Below, piece by piece: positions 35,428-48,715 of a DNA stretch of 64,000 bases. A program made the position numbers and the translations under genes. Below the pieces are notes generated by a model. The model was not told where the DNA came from and searched no databases. It saw only the letters and a list, made by a program, of their open reading frames with translations. How positions within the stretch are numbered: position 1 is the stretch's first letter; each line of letters begins with the position of its first letter. Origin of the DNA: Brachynemurus nebulosus (Eukaryota > Arthropoda > Insecta > Neuroptera > Myrmeleontidae); NCBI GenBank assembly GCA_035578155.1, contig JAPWDM010000045.1:425001-489000 (forward strand), given 5' to 3'.

Positions 35428-35546
35428 TTTAGTGAATATTATTTTTGGTTTCTAGGTACCTCAAAACAAATTTCTGCCATATTCCCGGGCTCAAGTCGTG
35501 TCATGAGACCTACTGGAATAGCTGAATTTCTGGAAATTCGCTAAAA
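35054..35546 (+). mobile_element. HINE-like element, copy 4 (5'-truncated)
   Basis: It begins, like copy 2, at TTTCTTATTTTCTCAAAAACT. It carries the TTTTTGCAAGAACAAAA and TTCGTTCGAGAGTTATCGTG blocks, (TA)n at 35352-35424, the GTACCTCAAAACAAATTTC block, and ends GAATTTCTGGAAATTCGCTAA. Confidence 0.7.
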
Positions 35547-35878
35547 TGAAAATTTTTGATTTCAAAAAAACGGTATTTGAATAGCAAAATATAATACACA
35601 TATTTACTTACTGAACTGCTAGAATATCTATATTCATAGCATATTTTGATGTTCAAAGCATCTCAGTAAAATTTTTTTTTTTATCCAAAATGAAACATTA
35701 ATGCTTCAAAAGTGACAAGACTTAGCGCCTTGAAACAAAGTCCATTATTTGATTTGATTATTATTCTAATAAAGAAGAAAAATTCAAAATAATTCCCGAA
35801 TTTTAAATATGGAAAAATGAGTGGTAAATTATAAAAATTGTTAAATTTTGTAAAATTCATGTATCTGTTTTTAATAAT

Positions 35879-36204
35879 AAATACCCCTGTCGCAGCATCC
35901 TGCATAACATAGCGAATTTCCGTTTATAAAAATTAATTTTTCTCGGAAACTAGTTGACATAGAATAATAGTGTAAAGACATTTTTTATGTAATTTTTTTC
36001 CTCTTTTAAATCCTGTAGAAAAATTTCGCAAAAATTTTTGGGTAAGTGGAAATTTTGGCAAAAAACTAATTTTTTGCAAGAACAAAAGCCATGTTCCTGC
36101 GTCCGACGTGTCTGGCTGACGAACTCATCCAAGGATTTGGCACTTCCAATGTTTTCACCAAATTTCGTAAAAATTGGATACTTTGTTCGAGAGTTATCGC
36201 GTGG

Positions 36205-36274
<70 letters not shown>

Positions 36275-36498
36275 AAGTTGCCTATTATGAGATTAATTTT
36301 TTAAAGCCGTGTTTTTCTAAAAGTATTTGACTTGAGCTACTAAAATCAGCTCTAATCTACGGAAAATATATTCTAGTTTTACTGCCAGAAGTAAAAACCT
36401 AGTACTAGTTCAACTTTATTGTTGGCAAACGATTTTATCAAAAGTGTAATTTTTGGTCATCGAAAAAGAAGTTTCCTAATATGAGATAGTAAAGCATC

Positions 36499-36577
<79 letters not shown>

Positions 36578-36703
36578 TAATTATGTAGTTTAATTATTTT
36601 CGGTTTCTAGGGACCTCAAAACAAATTTCTGCCCTAGTCCCGGGCTCAAGTCGCGTCATGACAGTGGCTGTAATAGATGAATTCCATTCTGGAAATTTGC
36701 TAA
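35879..36703 (+). mobile_element. HINE-like element, copy 5, interrupted in its (TA)n core
   Basis: Complete 5' end ACCCCTGTCGCAGC (35882), then (TA)n at 36208-36268, an unrelated ~230-bp segment (36269-36500), (TA)n again at 36501-36574, the distal block and an end CTGGAAATTTGCTAA. The interrupting segment starts GGGTAAAGTTGCCTATTATG and contains a second CCTAATATGAGAT near its right end. Its identity is unknown. Confidence 0.7.
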
Positions 36704-37418
36704 AAAGAGGAGCATTAACTTTCATTTACATATACTTAATAAATCTCTAACACTGCATAGAAGTTCCTTATATAACGTAGGTGTACTAAAATCAAAACAC
36801 TTTGTCAGTAATAAAATTGCGTGATCAGAGCATAGTATGGTACATACAATTTTTTCATTTTTAGGGACAGTGATTTCCAAACAATGGCACTTTCAACCAA
36901 ATATAATATTTTTTATAAGTAAACAGTAATATTTTTTAAAATCTTATTTCTATTATCATACATATACCCACATACTTATGTGCACTATTTTACTATCAAA
37001 AACAAAAATATATATAAAATTGTGAGTAATGATTGCTGTTTACATGTATATTAAAACGCACCTACTTAAATCTCTTGTTTAGAACTTCTGTATGTTGGAT
37101 ATGTATTCTACAACTAGATGAGTCACTGAAGGGACTATATAAAGTATGATAAGGGTTGGTATTGAGTTACCTTATTGCATTACTTAAATATATATTTAAA
37201 TTCTTTATTTTTAGCTAAATTTATTAATTATTACTGTTATCAGATATTTTTAACTTCACAATTTCTTAAACTGCTATCTGCTGCCAATTATTCTATACAG
37301 CAAGGGATATACAAACATATGAATAATATTTGTAAGCTTTAAATTATAAATTTGTAAGGAATGTAAAACGGCCTTTACCCTAATATTGCACCAACAAAAC
37401 CATTACAGTACATTAATA
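36704..37418. other. AT-rich non-coding sequence
   Basis: No supported gene or element. Confidence 0.6.
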
Positions 37419-37960
37419 TTGGGTTGTTCGATAATTCATGTCGTTTTTTTCATGTTTTTCAAAGTGAAGTTATTTATATTAACTGCTGTTGTAAGTGCAA
37501 GTAAACGGTTGAATTTGATATATTGAGCTTCTCTGCTATCTCTCGAGTTGTCATACGCCAGTTAGTTTCGATTAACGCCTTTATTTTGTCGTCATCAGCA
37601 GTGGTTGGACGACCAGTATGTGGTGCATCTTGCACATTAAAATTTCCTGAACGAAAGCGAGTAAACCAACGCTGACACTAGCGTTAATTTCTTTCGAGCT
37701 TGCACCGCATTTTTGCCCTTTTGGAAGTAAAACAATGAAATATCCCGATAATGCTTTCTTTGATTGTACATTTTCAAGTTTACTTTTAATCAACTTGTTG
37801 TTTACTAATGACACTCAGTTTTTGACTAAAGGTACTTTAAACTCTAATCTTTAAAATAGTATATAATAATAATAATATTAAGCCACGCAATCACTACTAC
37901 ATGGAATATGCAGTTTACGCCATGTATGAGAAAAACGACATGAATTATCGAGCAACCCAA
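37419..37960 (-). mobile_element. Internally deleted mariner element
   Basis: The ends are perfect or near-perfect inverted repeats: TTGGGTTG(T)TCGATAATTC at 37419 and its complement GAATTATCGAGCAACCCAA ending 37960. TA flanks both sides (37417-37418 and 37961-37962). The 542-bp body keeps only the start of a mariner transposase on the minus strand. Full mariners are about 1.3 kb, so the catalytic half is deleted. Confidence 0.9.
37480..37814 (-). pseudogene. Mariner transposase N-terminal fragment
   Basis: It starts MSLVNNKLIKSKLENVQ at 37814, shifts frame near 37680-37700, then reads RWFTRFRSGNFNVQDAPHTG and on through GRPTTADDDKIKALIETNWR to about 37485. That covers the two helix-turn-helix DNA-binding domains and the GRP linker motif typical of mariner. 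The DD(34)D catalytic domain is missing. It cannot encode a working enzyme. Confidence 0.9.
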
Positions 37961-38194
37961 TAGTACCATGATTTGTTCACGTGATTCCTGACAAAGTGTT
38001 TCGATTTTAGTTTCAGTATGCTGTGGTATAAGAAAGGATTTTTGGAAATTCGTCGCCTAAGTGGATAAATAGGGGTGCAAATTTGTATGGAAATTCGGCA
38101 TTTTGGAAGTTAGAGATATATAAAAATATGAGTGCTGCCATTCCAGAGTTAGGAATCTCCACTTTAAAAAAAAAAAAAGAGATAAAAATGGATA

Positions 38195-38837
38195 TAGTAT
38201 ATTTTTTTAGTTTAGAAATGACGTCATCATCATCTCTTTTCAATTTATGACGCTAGCTGCCCTTTAAAAAAATTATACGATACTGATTCTTAAAATAGTA
38301 CATAAATTAAGTTTATTTTAATTTTTTGGTTATCTTGCTTATTTCAGTTGACAAATTATATAAGAATTCACTTACGGATTTGTGTATATTGAATGAAAGT
38401 TAGAAAGAGATAACATACCATTAAATTGGGTATTATTAAATAATTTTTACCAACAATTTTTTATTTGACCCACCCATTTCAATTCATACTTTTATGGTAC
38501 CTAGGTAGGAAGGTACCACACAATAAGGTATCATAAAAGTATGAATTGAAATGGGTTGGTCAAGTAAAAAATTGTTGGTAAAAATTATTTAATAATACCC
38601 AATTTAATGGTATGTTATCTCTTTCTAACTTTCATTCAATATATACAAATCCGTAAGTGAAATCTTATATAATTTGTCAACTGAAATAAGCAAGATAACC
38701 AAAAAATTAAAATAAACTTAATTTATGTACTATTTTAAGGATCAGTATCGTATAATTTTTTTTAAAGGACAGCTAGCGTCATAAATTGAAAAGAGATGAT
38801 GATGACGTCATTTCTAAACTAAAAAAATATACTATAA
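38195..38837. repeat. ~310-bp-arm near-perfect palindrome
   Basis: The left arm 38195-38502 and right arm 38526-38837 are inverted copies with only scattered differences, around a ~23-bp centre (CTAGGTAGGAAGGTACCACAC region). The arms are non-coding and contain a TGACGTCAT palindrome. No terminal duplication could be assigned. Confidence 0.9.
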
Positions 38838-39667
38838 TACTATTTTTCCTCCTCTTTTGATTAGTAAATTTAGTTCTTTTAAGAATCACCTAGATCCTGG
38901 TGAAATTAAGTCCAGACATTGCCGTTCATTTCAAATACTACAATCTCCATGCGTAATTCATAACAAACTCGACAATATCCAATATCAACCAATCAGAATC
39001 AAGAAGAAAATAATCTTGATAAGATCTTGTCCGAATCATGTCCTGAATTGGCCGAGTTTGTTGTTTAGTTTGGTTAAATTTACACACTACATTGTTAATT
39101 TGTAAATTTTATAACAAACTAAATCCATCTGTAAAATGCAGAAAATACTAATTTTTTCAGAAAATGGAGCATTATTACTCTACTCATTTTGTTTCAATGG
39201 TCTTGTCAGTGAAAAAGGAACTTACGGGTAACGACAAAAAATATTAGGTTTTAAAAATTACAGGTAACACTCAAAACCTCATGACTTCCTTAGAAGTTGC
39301 TTTTCTAAAAAAGATAAACCATTAATTTACGCATAAGAACATTTTATTTTATTTTTATAATATTAGGAAAATTGTGGAAAATACATATCTGTAAAAAAAC
39401 TTAATGATAGTTAATGTCTAAGTTTATTACTGTCTTTTGATTTTGATTCACATTAGGTATTTAGTACTCATTTTTTTTAAAAAACCGTATAAAAAATCGC
39501 ATAAAAAAGTCGCACAAAAAAAGACGCATAAAAAAAGGTTTAGCTGTACTACATCCACCAAATACGAACTCATTGTAAGTACTCATAAACTACTGGAACA
39601 TAGGTATTAAGGACCAGTTAGACTGGTGTGGTCGCACGGAACACTGTCTATAGTTCAAAAATATGTG
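38838..39667. other. Non-coding sequence between palindromes
   Basis: No recognised gene. The 82-residue open frame at 38857-39105 has no known domain. Confidence 0.55.
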
Positions 39668-40122
39668 AAATCCGACAAAAACAGATATTTGGGAATATCT
39701 GTAAAAAATGGCGCCAAAAATATTATGTATTTGTATTTAAGAAAAAAAATAATGCTTTAAAAAAATAATTGAAATCCATTGCTATGCCAAAAACAGATAT
39801 AATTATAATAACTAAGCTTACGTACAGATGGTACTTAAAAAAATAATCTAAAAAAAAATTAATACTAATTTCCGGAATAAGAACTTTTGAGCCAAGTACA
39901 ACAAAAGTTTTTATTCCGGAAATTAGTATTAATTTTTTTTAGATTTTTTTTTTAAGTACCATCTGTACGTAAGCTTAGTTATTATAATTATATCTGTTTT
40001 TGGCATAGCAATGGATTTCAATTATTTTTTTAAAGCATTATTTTTTTTCTTAAATACAAATACATAATATTTTTGGCGCCATTTTTTACAGATATTCCCA
40101 AATATCTGTTTTTGTCGGATTT
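39668..40122. repeat. ~220-bp-arm near-perfect palindrome
   Basis: The arms 39668-39889 and 39902-40122 are almost identical in inverted orientation with a ~12-bp centre. The outer ends read AAATCCGACAAAAACAG. Non-coding. The sequence differs from the palindrome at 38195-38837. Confidence 0.9.
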
Positions 40123-40249
40123 AATTTTCATAAAATATTTTCAAAATCCAACCGTTTAATCTTAATTCTATTAGATAGTGCTGGGGGTTAATTTTGATGT
40201 CACTTTACATTTAAATTAAATATTCTAAATTTCTTTATAAAATCCGTTT

Positions 40250-41420
40250 CTTCTAGTGTTTCGCTCCGTTCGTCCAATGATCTTAAAATAGATATATATG
40301 CATATAGCTGAGACCCGCGGTTTCACTTGCTTAAAATTATTTGAATTATAGGTAAAATTTATATAGGTCAATTCAATCATATATTTCAAAATTCTGTGCA
40401 AAATCAATTATTTATAGCACTTGACCCTGCTCGCCCAATGACTCTAAAATGACTATCTTCATATTTTATTAGCATGGCTAATTTCCGCACCGTAAGAACT
40501 TAGTATAGTTACTATACCAACAGTCTTAGAATTGCTTCTATTTTAGGCCCTTCAAGGCACCAAGGCCCCAGGAAATCATTTTAACGTCAGTTTCATCTTT
40601 CACAGAGATCTCAACAGTACTTGAGTAAAAATTGTCAAATTTCTTCAGTTATTTAATTCGCTCTCTGTTTGATGTAACTGACGGACAATGTGACCACACG
40701 TCCATTTAAATTCGATATTTTGAAATTTTGTACAAAATCAGTTCCTTATGTGCTTCGCTGCGCTCGCTCGACGACACAAAAATATTATTCATATTTTCAT
40801 GTCATATTCATATTTTTATAGTACGTCTAATTTTCATAAAATTTTATCAAAATGAGTCAAGTGGTTTAATTAGAGTATAGAGTTGTTTAATTCGATAGCG
40901 CTGGATGATTCATTCCAACTTCACCTTAATTTCAAATCAAATATTCTGAATTGGCTATATTCATATTTCAATAACATGTCTAATTCCCATACCTTGAGAT
41001 CTTATCGTAGGTAGTTAGATATGCATAGTGACAATTTCAAGAGAACTGTAATTTGTGAGACATTTTGAGATCCCAGGGTCTGGAGAATATTTCAGAATTC
41101 ACATTAATTTATTTCGGAATCTCTGTAATATTTGAGAAAAATTTGGATAAGATCCGTTTGGTCGTTTATTTGGAGGGTTTTTTGGGTCCGCAAAGCTCAC
41201 GGGGGGGTTTTATCCTCATGTCGTTTTTCAGAAACTCAGTACTATTTGAGAAAAATTTTGTCAAGATTCGTTCAGCCATTTATTTTGGGTTTCTTTGGAG
41301 AGCCAAAAATTTGGTAACGATACGTCCAGTTGCTTACTTTAGGCTTTCTTGTGGGTTCTCAGGTCCTACAGGATAACTTCAACTTTGATCGTCTTTTTTT
41401 TTGATTCTTATACCAATTTT
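40250..41420. mobile_element. Decayed Helitron-like repeats (mixed orientation)
   Basis: 40250-40520 holds minus-oriented tails (GAGACCCGCGGTTTCACTTGC near 40311 with an eroded CTAG, plus CGCTCCGTTCGTCCAATGA). 41040-41400 has about three ~115-bp units with TTTGAGAAAAATTT and GGGTCCGCAAAG-type phrases, related to the 120-bp units at 60.6 kb. No coding sequence; boundaries are unclear. Confidence 0.4.
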
Positions 41421-41670
41421 ACCTATAGTTTTGTTATATCATTTTTTTGATACCTGCTACCGTTTTCTCGAAACTACTGAAGACAGATAAGTAAAGTCCA
41501 TATTTCATTTTTAACATCAGGATGACCGAGCCCGGCCCGATGGAAATTTCATCTTTATGGAATTTGCTGAGAAGAGCAGACACACATGCCAATTGATGAT
41601 AACTGGACAGTCCAGTTGTCTATTTTCTTTAAAGGATACAAATAGTTTGAAATTTTTTAACCTAAGATTC

Positions 41671-41886
41671 CCAAATATTTTACTAATTTATCATAGGAGA
41701 TGAAGGTTTAAAAATAATAATTCTACATTCTTCCGTAGAATAAACTGCTTCTTTATTTTCTCTTTTTTCCAAAAATTTTTCGGTATCTTTTATAGAGAAA
41801 ATAAAGAAACAATTTATTCTACGGAAGAATGTTGAATTATTATTTTTAATCCTTCATCTTCTATGATAAATTAGTAAAATATTTGG
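41671..41886. repeat. ~90-bp-arm palindrome
   Basis: The arms 41671-41762 (CCAAATATTTTACTAATTTA...) and 41799-41886 are inverted copies with a few indels around a ~36-bp centre. Non-coding, MITE-like, without a clear duplication. Confidence 0.8.
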
Positions 41887-42239
41887 TTACAAAATTTCAG
41901 ATTATTACAATATCCCAATAAAACCATATTGGATACAAATAGTATTTTGCACAGTAAATAAGTAATTTCCTAGTAGTCACAGGTAAAAATACGCTGCCAA
42001 TAGGGTGGGCACACAGCTTCCTCGTAGTCGTAAAATGCTTTAAAACAGTATTCTACCAAATATACATATTATATACCGTGAAATTATATTTTCGCCTTGA
42101 AGTTTATAAAAAACTGTTGTAACTCAAGAGATTTAAAGGCTAAATTATAAAATAATAGCAAAAATATTTTAGAAACTAACCCCCAATATACCCTAAAAAT
42201 TTGAGCGAGATAGGACTAGCAGTAATTAAGATATTGACA

Positions 42240-43032
42240 TTTAATGGGACTTCATGGTAGCGCCGTAGCTACCGTTACTCCAATTTCGATTAAATTCATA
42301 GGGGACCATATAGGAACCAAACTACATAATTTCTGAAAATTTCATAAAAAAGAATTGAGTTGTTCCGAAGTTATGCCACTTGGTGCAATTTTGGAATGAC
42401 ATGGTAGCGGCGTTGCTACCGTTACTCCGATTTTGATTAAATTCATAGGGGACCATCGCGGAGCCAAACTGCATAATTTCTGAAAATTTCATTAAAAACT
42501 ATCGAATAGTTCGGAAGTTATGCCACTTGGTGCAAAATTGGAGACACACAGACGGACAGACAGACGGACAGCCCAAACCAAAATTGTTCAGAAAGCTCTA
42601 AAACGTAAAATGTGCGTAAAAAATTTGATTTTGGAGAGAAAAAATTTTTTATTTTTCAAAAGTGATCACAATGCTTCCGCTACTTTAGAAGTCTCGGAAG
42701 CAATATTATTGATAGTATCTCTAGGAATATTTATTAATACTTATATACAAAAATCTCAAATTACAATTACTTAGCAACTATCTAAAATTTTTACGATTTT
42801 TTGATAAATTGGCCACAGACTGCTGTATTACAGTAATAAAAAATTAATATCTTACGGTTTTTCGTAAATTTCGACGGTTAGACAAAAAATTTTGCAAAAC
42901 CCGTTCTTAGCGAGCGCCTACGACCCAATAGGGACCTACATGCCAAATTTCAAGTTTGTAGCTATTGTAGTTTTGGAGATTTCTATATAGATGAATGAGT
43001 GAATGAGTGGTATTTCTCTTTTATATAATAGA
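42240..43032 (-). mobile_element. Helitron-like element, minus orientation, with 147-bp duplication
   Basis: The minus-strand 5' end at 43032 reads TCTATTATATAAAAGAGAAA preceded by A, a typical Helitron start. Toward lower coordinates, two 147-bp copies start at 42254 and 42401, each with ATGGTAGCG(C/G)CG and GGTAGC/GCTACC hairpin sequence, plus CAGACGGACAGACAGACGG at 42549. The 3' end was not located, so the left limit is arbitrary. Confidence 0.5.
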
Positions 43033-44209
43033 TTCCTGTGATAAATCCTTATATCAAATTAAATTTTCTATAGAAACGTTAATTAAAAAATAGTATATTA
43101 TGCAATAAGTGTGGGAAGTTGTCGATTGGCCACGAGAGTGAAGTTGAGCGCGCGAGTGAGCAATCGACAATCCTGCACGAGTTGCATACACTATTTTTTG
43201 TTACGAGTTTCACATACTTTTTTCTAGTATTATTACTATCTTTTATTCCGTTTTGAAACAATATTTTTGAGTGTTTGTCTTTTTTGTCTAATTTAAAAAT
43301 TTAATTACTTTGTTGATGCTTTCTATAGAAATAATTCTTAAATATTTATTAAATAAAAATTCAAGAGGCGGGTTTGCATATTTTGATTAAATTTTGCGTG
43401 TTTTATTATCAATTTGCGTGCGGAAAGTATACTTTCCGCACACAAAGAAGTATGTGGCAAGAGTACAGAAATGTACAGAAATGTGCGTACAAAAATGTCT
43501 GCGCCTAGGTGGTACTTCTCCCGCATGAGTAATAAAAAAAATCATTAAATTACTGAATAAATAGATGTTATAATAGATTTTTGTACACCGTGGGACTAAA
43601 GTGTGAGTTTAGTCCCGAGTCTGAAGAAAATTTTCAGGAGCGACAAAATTTGAACGCGAGAACCTAGAGGGGTAGAAAGCTTTCTTTTAGCATGTCACTT
43701 ATTTTTCTAGTTATGCGTTCTTAAACAAGGGGTTAAGGGGCTTTAAAACATTAAAAAAAAAACTTTTTAACTCGAATCACTTATCTTTTTAGGATTAACA
43801 TTCGATTGAAATCGTATGTCTAAACGTAGGGTTACAAACATTTGTAAAGATTCGAATTCAGCAGATACTTAAAAGGAAATTTAAAAAAAAATTTGAAAAC
43901 TGGTTTAGTTTTATTTTTTAATTATTTACTTTTATATAATTTTAACAGGAGGTTACTACTTATGGTATACTAAAAGACTATAATGTGTCTAGTTGTCTAC
44001 AGTCTACGTATCTGAAAAACTATAACCGCTACTATTGTAGACTACATTATGATTTATCTCTTTTAAAACAACGTCATGTTTAGAAAATTGATTCAGAAGA
44101 GTCCCATTGAAATCGAGGTAGTGTGACTCAAATGTAGTTTTTCATTACCATTTTCTTTTTCTGGCAAAATACATAGTATAATATTCAAAAATTAAATTTT
44201 AGTTTTATG
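43033..44209. other. Non-coding sequence with two hairpins
   Basis: 43086-43197 has inverted ends AAAAAATAGT...ACTATTTTTT and an inner TTGTCGATTG...CAATCGACAA, a MITE-like foldback. 43419-43442 is a perfect hairpin, TGCGGAAAGTATACTTTCCG CA. No gene recognised. Confidence 0.55.
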
Positions 44210-44679
44210 TATACAGGGTGGAACCTAAATAAGCCTCCGTAAGAAAACAATAGGTATATCTCACTTATGTAATTAATATTTGCCAACAAATCTGAACCAA
44301 AAGTGTTTTTTAACAGAAAAAATTTGATACTAAAAAAGGGGGCTTTTTTTTTATCCGGCTCTGACCATCTCATGTTTGTAAAATAAATTTTCTGTTTTTA
44401 AAAAAAGATCTGGGAAACACGTTTACGACCTAAGCATATTTACAAAATTTTATCAAATTTTAGTCAATAAAACTATTCTGTACCTTTGCTATTAAGAAAA
44501 TATTTATGCATAATTTAGTCAGGACCGTACTTAGAAAAGTTTTGAAGCATCATGTAGCCAGTCAATTTGTGGTTTTCTCAAACTGTTAATTCCAAAAAAC
44601 TCTTGAGGTTTTAGTGTCTACATGGTGCTATGAGTCACCCCTTAAAAGAATAAGAGTTATTTAATTTCCACCCTATATA
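44210..44679. mobile_element. TIR element, TATACAGGGTGGAA ends
   Basis: The left end TATACAGGGTGGAACCTAAA (44210) matches, inverted, TATATAGGGTGGAAATTAAA reading in from 44679. At 470 bp, it shares its terminal motif with 3056-3246. No transposase remnant is recognised. Confidence 0.6.
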
Positions 44680-44832
44680 GTATAATAACTTTTATAACTT
44701 AAACATTAGGTAGCTGATAATTTTGTTAAATAAAGTTTTATTTAAACAAACTAAATGCAGAATCACCGTTGCAGTTCAAATATACTAGCTGCATACAATT
44801 TCAGTTTTTATTAAATAAAATTTCCCTATTTT

Positions 44833-45766
<934 letters not shown>

Positions 45767-46253
45767 AATGAAACTAAACTACAGTTTCAATATAAATTAA
45801 TGGATTTAAACAAACTCAACAAATAAATACATATTTACTTTTATGAATAATTTATTGATTTAATATTTTATTTATTTACATAGTTAGCGGTATTACGTAA
45901 GTGGCATATGTTAGAAAAGTTTATCAACAGATCGGGAATTGGCACAAAGCTAATGCACACAAACTAGATTGATGTGTATATGTAATGTTATAAGAAGTTT
46001 TAATAACTCTAATTGCGGGAATAGGAAATAACTATATCGTATGGTATATAGTATAAATTATTGCAGAGCTTCTACTGTATTAATCAACCTACCATTCATC
46101 AACTTTGATGATATCTGAGTTGTATGTTAGATTCACTGAAAATTCTGATTTGTGGAGGGGACGCACCACTTACCGTAATGCTTCATGAAGTGGTTGGTGA
46201 CACTAATTTTTTAGTTACAATGGTCATGCTTGTAGTCTGCAATTATAACCTTA
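45767..46253. other. AT-rich non-coding sequence
   Basis: No supported feature. Confidence 0.6.
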
Positions 46254-46924
46254 CGCTCCTTTCACATTATACGGTTTTTGCCGTACGGCAAAAAACCGTA
46301 CGGTCGCATTTTTTCAGTGGAGTGAAGAAGAGCATAGGATCTTTCACAAGACACGGTCACGGCAAAATGCCGTTGCCGTGCCGTGTAGCAGCCGTCTCTT
46401 GCCACTAGACTTGACGGTTGCCGTACGGCGTTTTAACTTATTAGTGTATGTATTTAAATGGATGCTTTCACATTGGACGATTTTTTAACGTACGACATTG
46501 ACAATATTTTGTTGAATTTCATGTTAATTATTAATTTTATTTATGAAATGGATGAAACTAATATTGAATGCGATAACCAATATTTTAATAGATTGTATGA
46601 AATTTCGAAATTGTGTGTTTTGATGTTATGTTCGCCAAGAAATTAATTAAAAGAGCCTGTAAACATCCGAAAATAGTTGAAAAATTTATTTTCGACATTT
46701 TTCAGGTCTTCAAAGAGTCTGATAATAAATAATCCTACTTTCTAATTATTATGATTTATATAATTAACTTTAATCACACTTGTTACTTGTATAATGTTGC
46801 AAATCAAATGAAAATAATCAGTTTACAACGGCAAGAACCGTGCAATGTGAAAGCAACAATATCACGGGAAAAAGTCGTACGGTATTTTGCTGTACGGCGA
46901 AAACCGTACAGTATGAAAGGAGCG
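46254..46924. mobile_element. Harbinger-type element, deletion derivative
   Basis: The ends CGCTCCTTTCACATTATACG (46254) and CGTACAGTATGAAAGGAGCG (ending 46924) are inverted repeats. TTA flanks each side (46251-46253 and 46925-46927), the 3-bp target typical of PIF/Harbinger. The subterminal regions are rich in GCCGTACGGC palindromes. A 62-residue frame at 46458-46646 (plus) may be a remnant, but I cannot match it to a known protein. Confidence 0.7.
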
Positions 46925-46983
46925 TTAAAGTAGAAAAATTGTTAATCATGTTTTGTTGGCATAAATTCTATAATTCGCGTAAG

Positions 46984-48462
46984 GGCGGGAGAGATGCCGC
47001 AGTAGCGATAGTTCGTCCGTTGATTGATAGATAGGGCTATTAATGGATTATATGTTTAAAATAAGTTATTTACTTTAGCTGTATATGGTAACATTTATGA
47101 TTAGTCCATCAGTTTAGTAATTATCCAACTTTTAATTATTGAAAAGTAAGTTTTTTAACATTATATTTTATCAAGCATTTAATTCATTAGAATTTAAGAA
47201 TGTGTATTTCATTGTTTTAATGAAAATGAGTTTTGTTATTAACACTTTCAGTCCCATGGCTTCGGCATCCGAAACCAAACAAAACATCCTCAGAGGCCAA
47301 CCGCGATCAATATTTAGAATAATAAACAAAACACTTAAAAATACATACTTATAAAAAGGATTTTATGTTATTCTAATAAAAATAATTTATTACTATGTAC
47401 CGGACACTTTTCATTTTTTGTACATATGTATAAATAAATATACATAAGACATAACAATATGTTTTATTAATTTATTATCATTATTATCAAAATATCTAGG
47501 CTGCATCTTTTATTTACAAATAATATTTGTATCCACATACGTATGAATGTGTGTATTGTATCTTTGTATGTATATGTGTATTTTATCAAAAATAATAACT
47601 ATGTATGTACTCATTTTTTGACCTGCCTAACACGTACATGTTGAAGCATTTAGTGTTCTGTGGAATCATTTTATGTACTTATTTACATAAATTTGTTTAA
47701 AAATATTGTCGGCTTCCGGGGAAGTTTACTGTAAAAGTGCTCGGGCCTCATAGTGTTAATTTAGGTATATTTTAAAAGTACTGTATAAAATTTTAGGTTA
47801 GAATTCCGCACTATGCTTGTTATAGCAACATGCGGCATCTATCCCAACAAAAAGGAGAGATGCCTCATTTAAAGTTGGTATAGGTGCAGTTTCATATTAC
47901 ATAATTATGAAAAACATATACCTACTTATACCTTAATTATACAATTTTTTTTTGGACTGTAAATTATGCCACGTAAATATAAAAGATCCATTAATGGATC
48001 AGAAAGAGTTCTCAGTTTAGTGAAGATAACGAAAATAATGATGGTTGCCTGTGTATTGAATGTTTTGAAAAGTACTCAGAAACAAAAAAAGGTTGACTAG
48101 TTAAGATGTATAAAGTGCCAAAATTGGTTACATATGACATGCATCATGTATGGAGATGTGTGTAATATATGTTCCACGGGGGCGCTGCGCCAAAAAAGTA
48201 CAAAATTTTTAATATGAACTATGCGGCGTCTCTTCTTTTTTGATGCGGCATCTCACCCATGGGTGTGAGAGAGACGCCGCTTTGCAGGCGCTACAAAAAT
48301 GTTAATTATGAATCCTTTATGACCCAAAATTTAAAATTATTTATAAATACTTTTAAAGAACAATGTTTATTTTTATTGTGTACCAAATTTCAAATCAATT
48401 AAATGTATACTTAAAGAATTATCAAGTGTTTTCAAAATGTGCGGCAGATCTCCCGCATTCAC
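46984..48462 (+). mobile_element. Pogo-like transposon relic
   Basis: The left GCGGGAGAGATGCCGCAGT (46985) is the imperfect inverse of TGTGCGGCAGATCTCCCGC (ending about 48460). Further GATGCGGCATCT-type motifs lie inside (47851, 48243, 48273). Between them is a remnant starting MPRKYKR and ending in a zinc-binding motif (47966-48175). The TIR bounds are tentative. Confidence 0.45.
47966..48175 (+). pseudogene. Pogo-like transposase remnant with C-terminal zinc finger
   Basis: It begins MPRKYKRS, like the start of pogo/Tigger-type transposases. After ~20 codons comes CLCIECFEKYSETKK, then a frameshift and a TAG where Trp is expected, then LRCIKCQNWLHMTCIMYGDV and CNIC. The cysteine/histidine spacing CxxC...CxxCxxWxHxxC...CxxC is the PHD-like finger seen at the C terminus of some insect pogo transposases. 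The DDE catalytic core is absent. The family assignment is from memory. Confidence 0.6.
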
Positions 48463-48715
48463 TCTTATCACTAGTTTACAAATTTAAAACAAAAGTTTTG
48501 TCCTCTCAGTGAATTTTATATTTTTCTATTTAACTGTAACAACTAAGCGCAAACACACCTATATTTTATTTTTATCACGTCACAGTTTAAAATTATCAAC
48601 ACATTTTATTTTCGACTACTCACAAGTTTATTTGAATTTATTCGTAAGTTTCGATACAGTGGGACGTTCAGTTAAATAAATATTTGTTTTTAAAACGTCA
48701 AAAAGATTCTGTATA

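Noticed and set aside
46458..46646. 62-residue frame inside the Harbinger-type element as a real gene
   Set aside because: It may be a transposase or Myb-like remnant, but no motif is identifiable, so it is left as part of the element.
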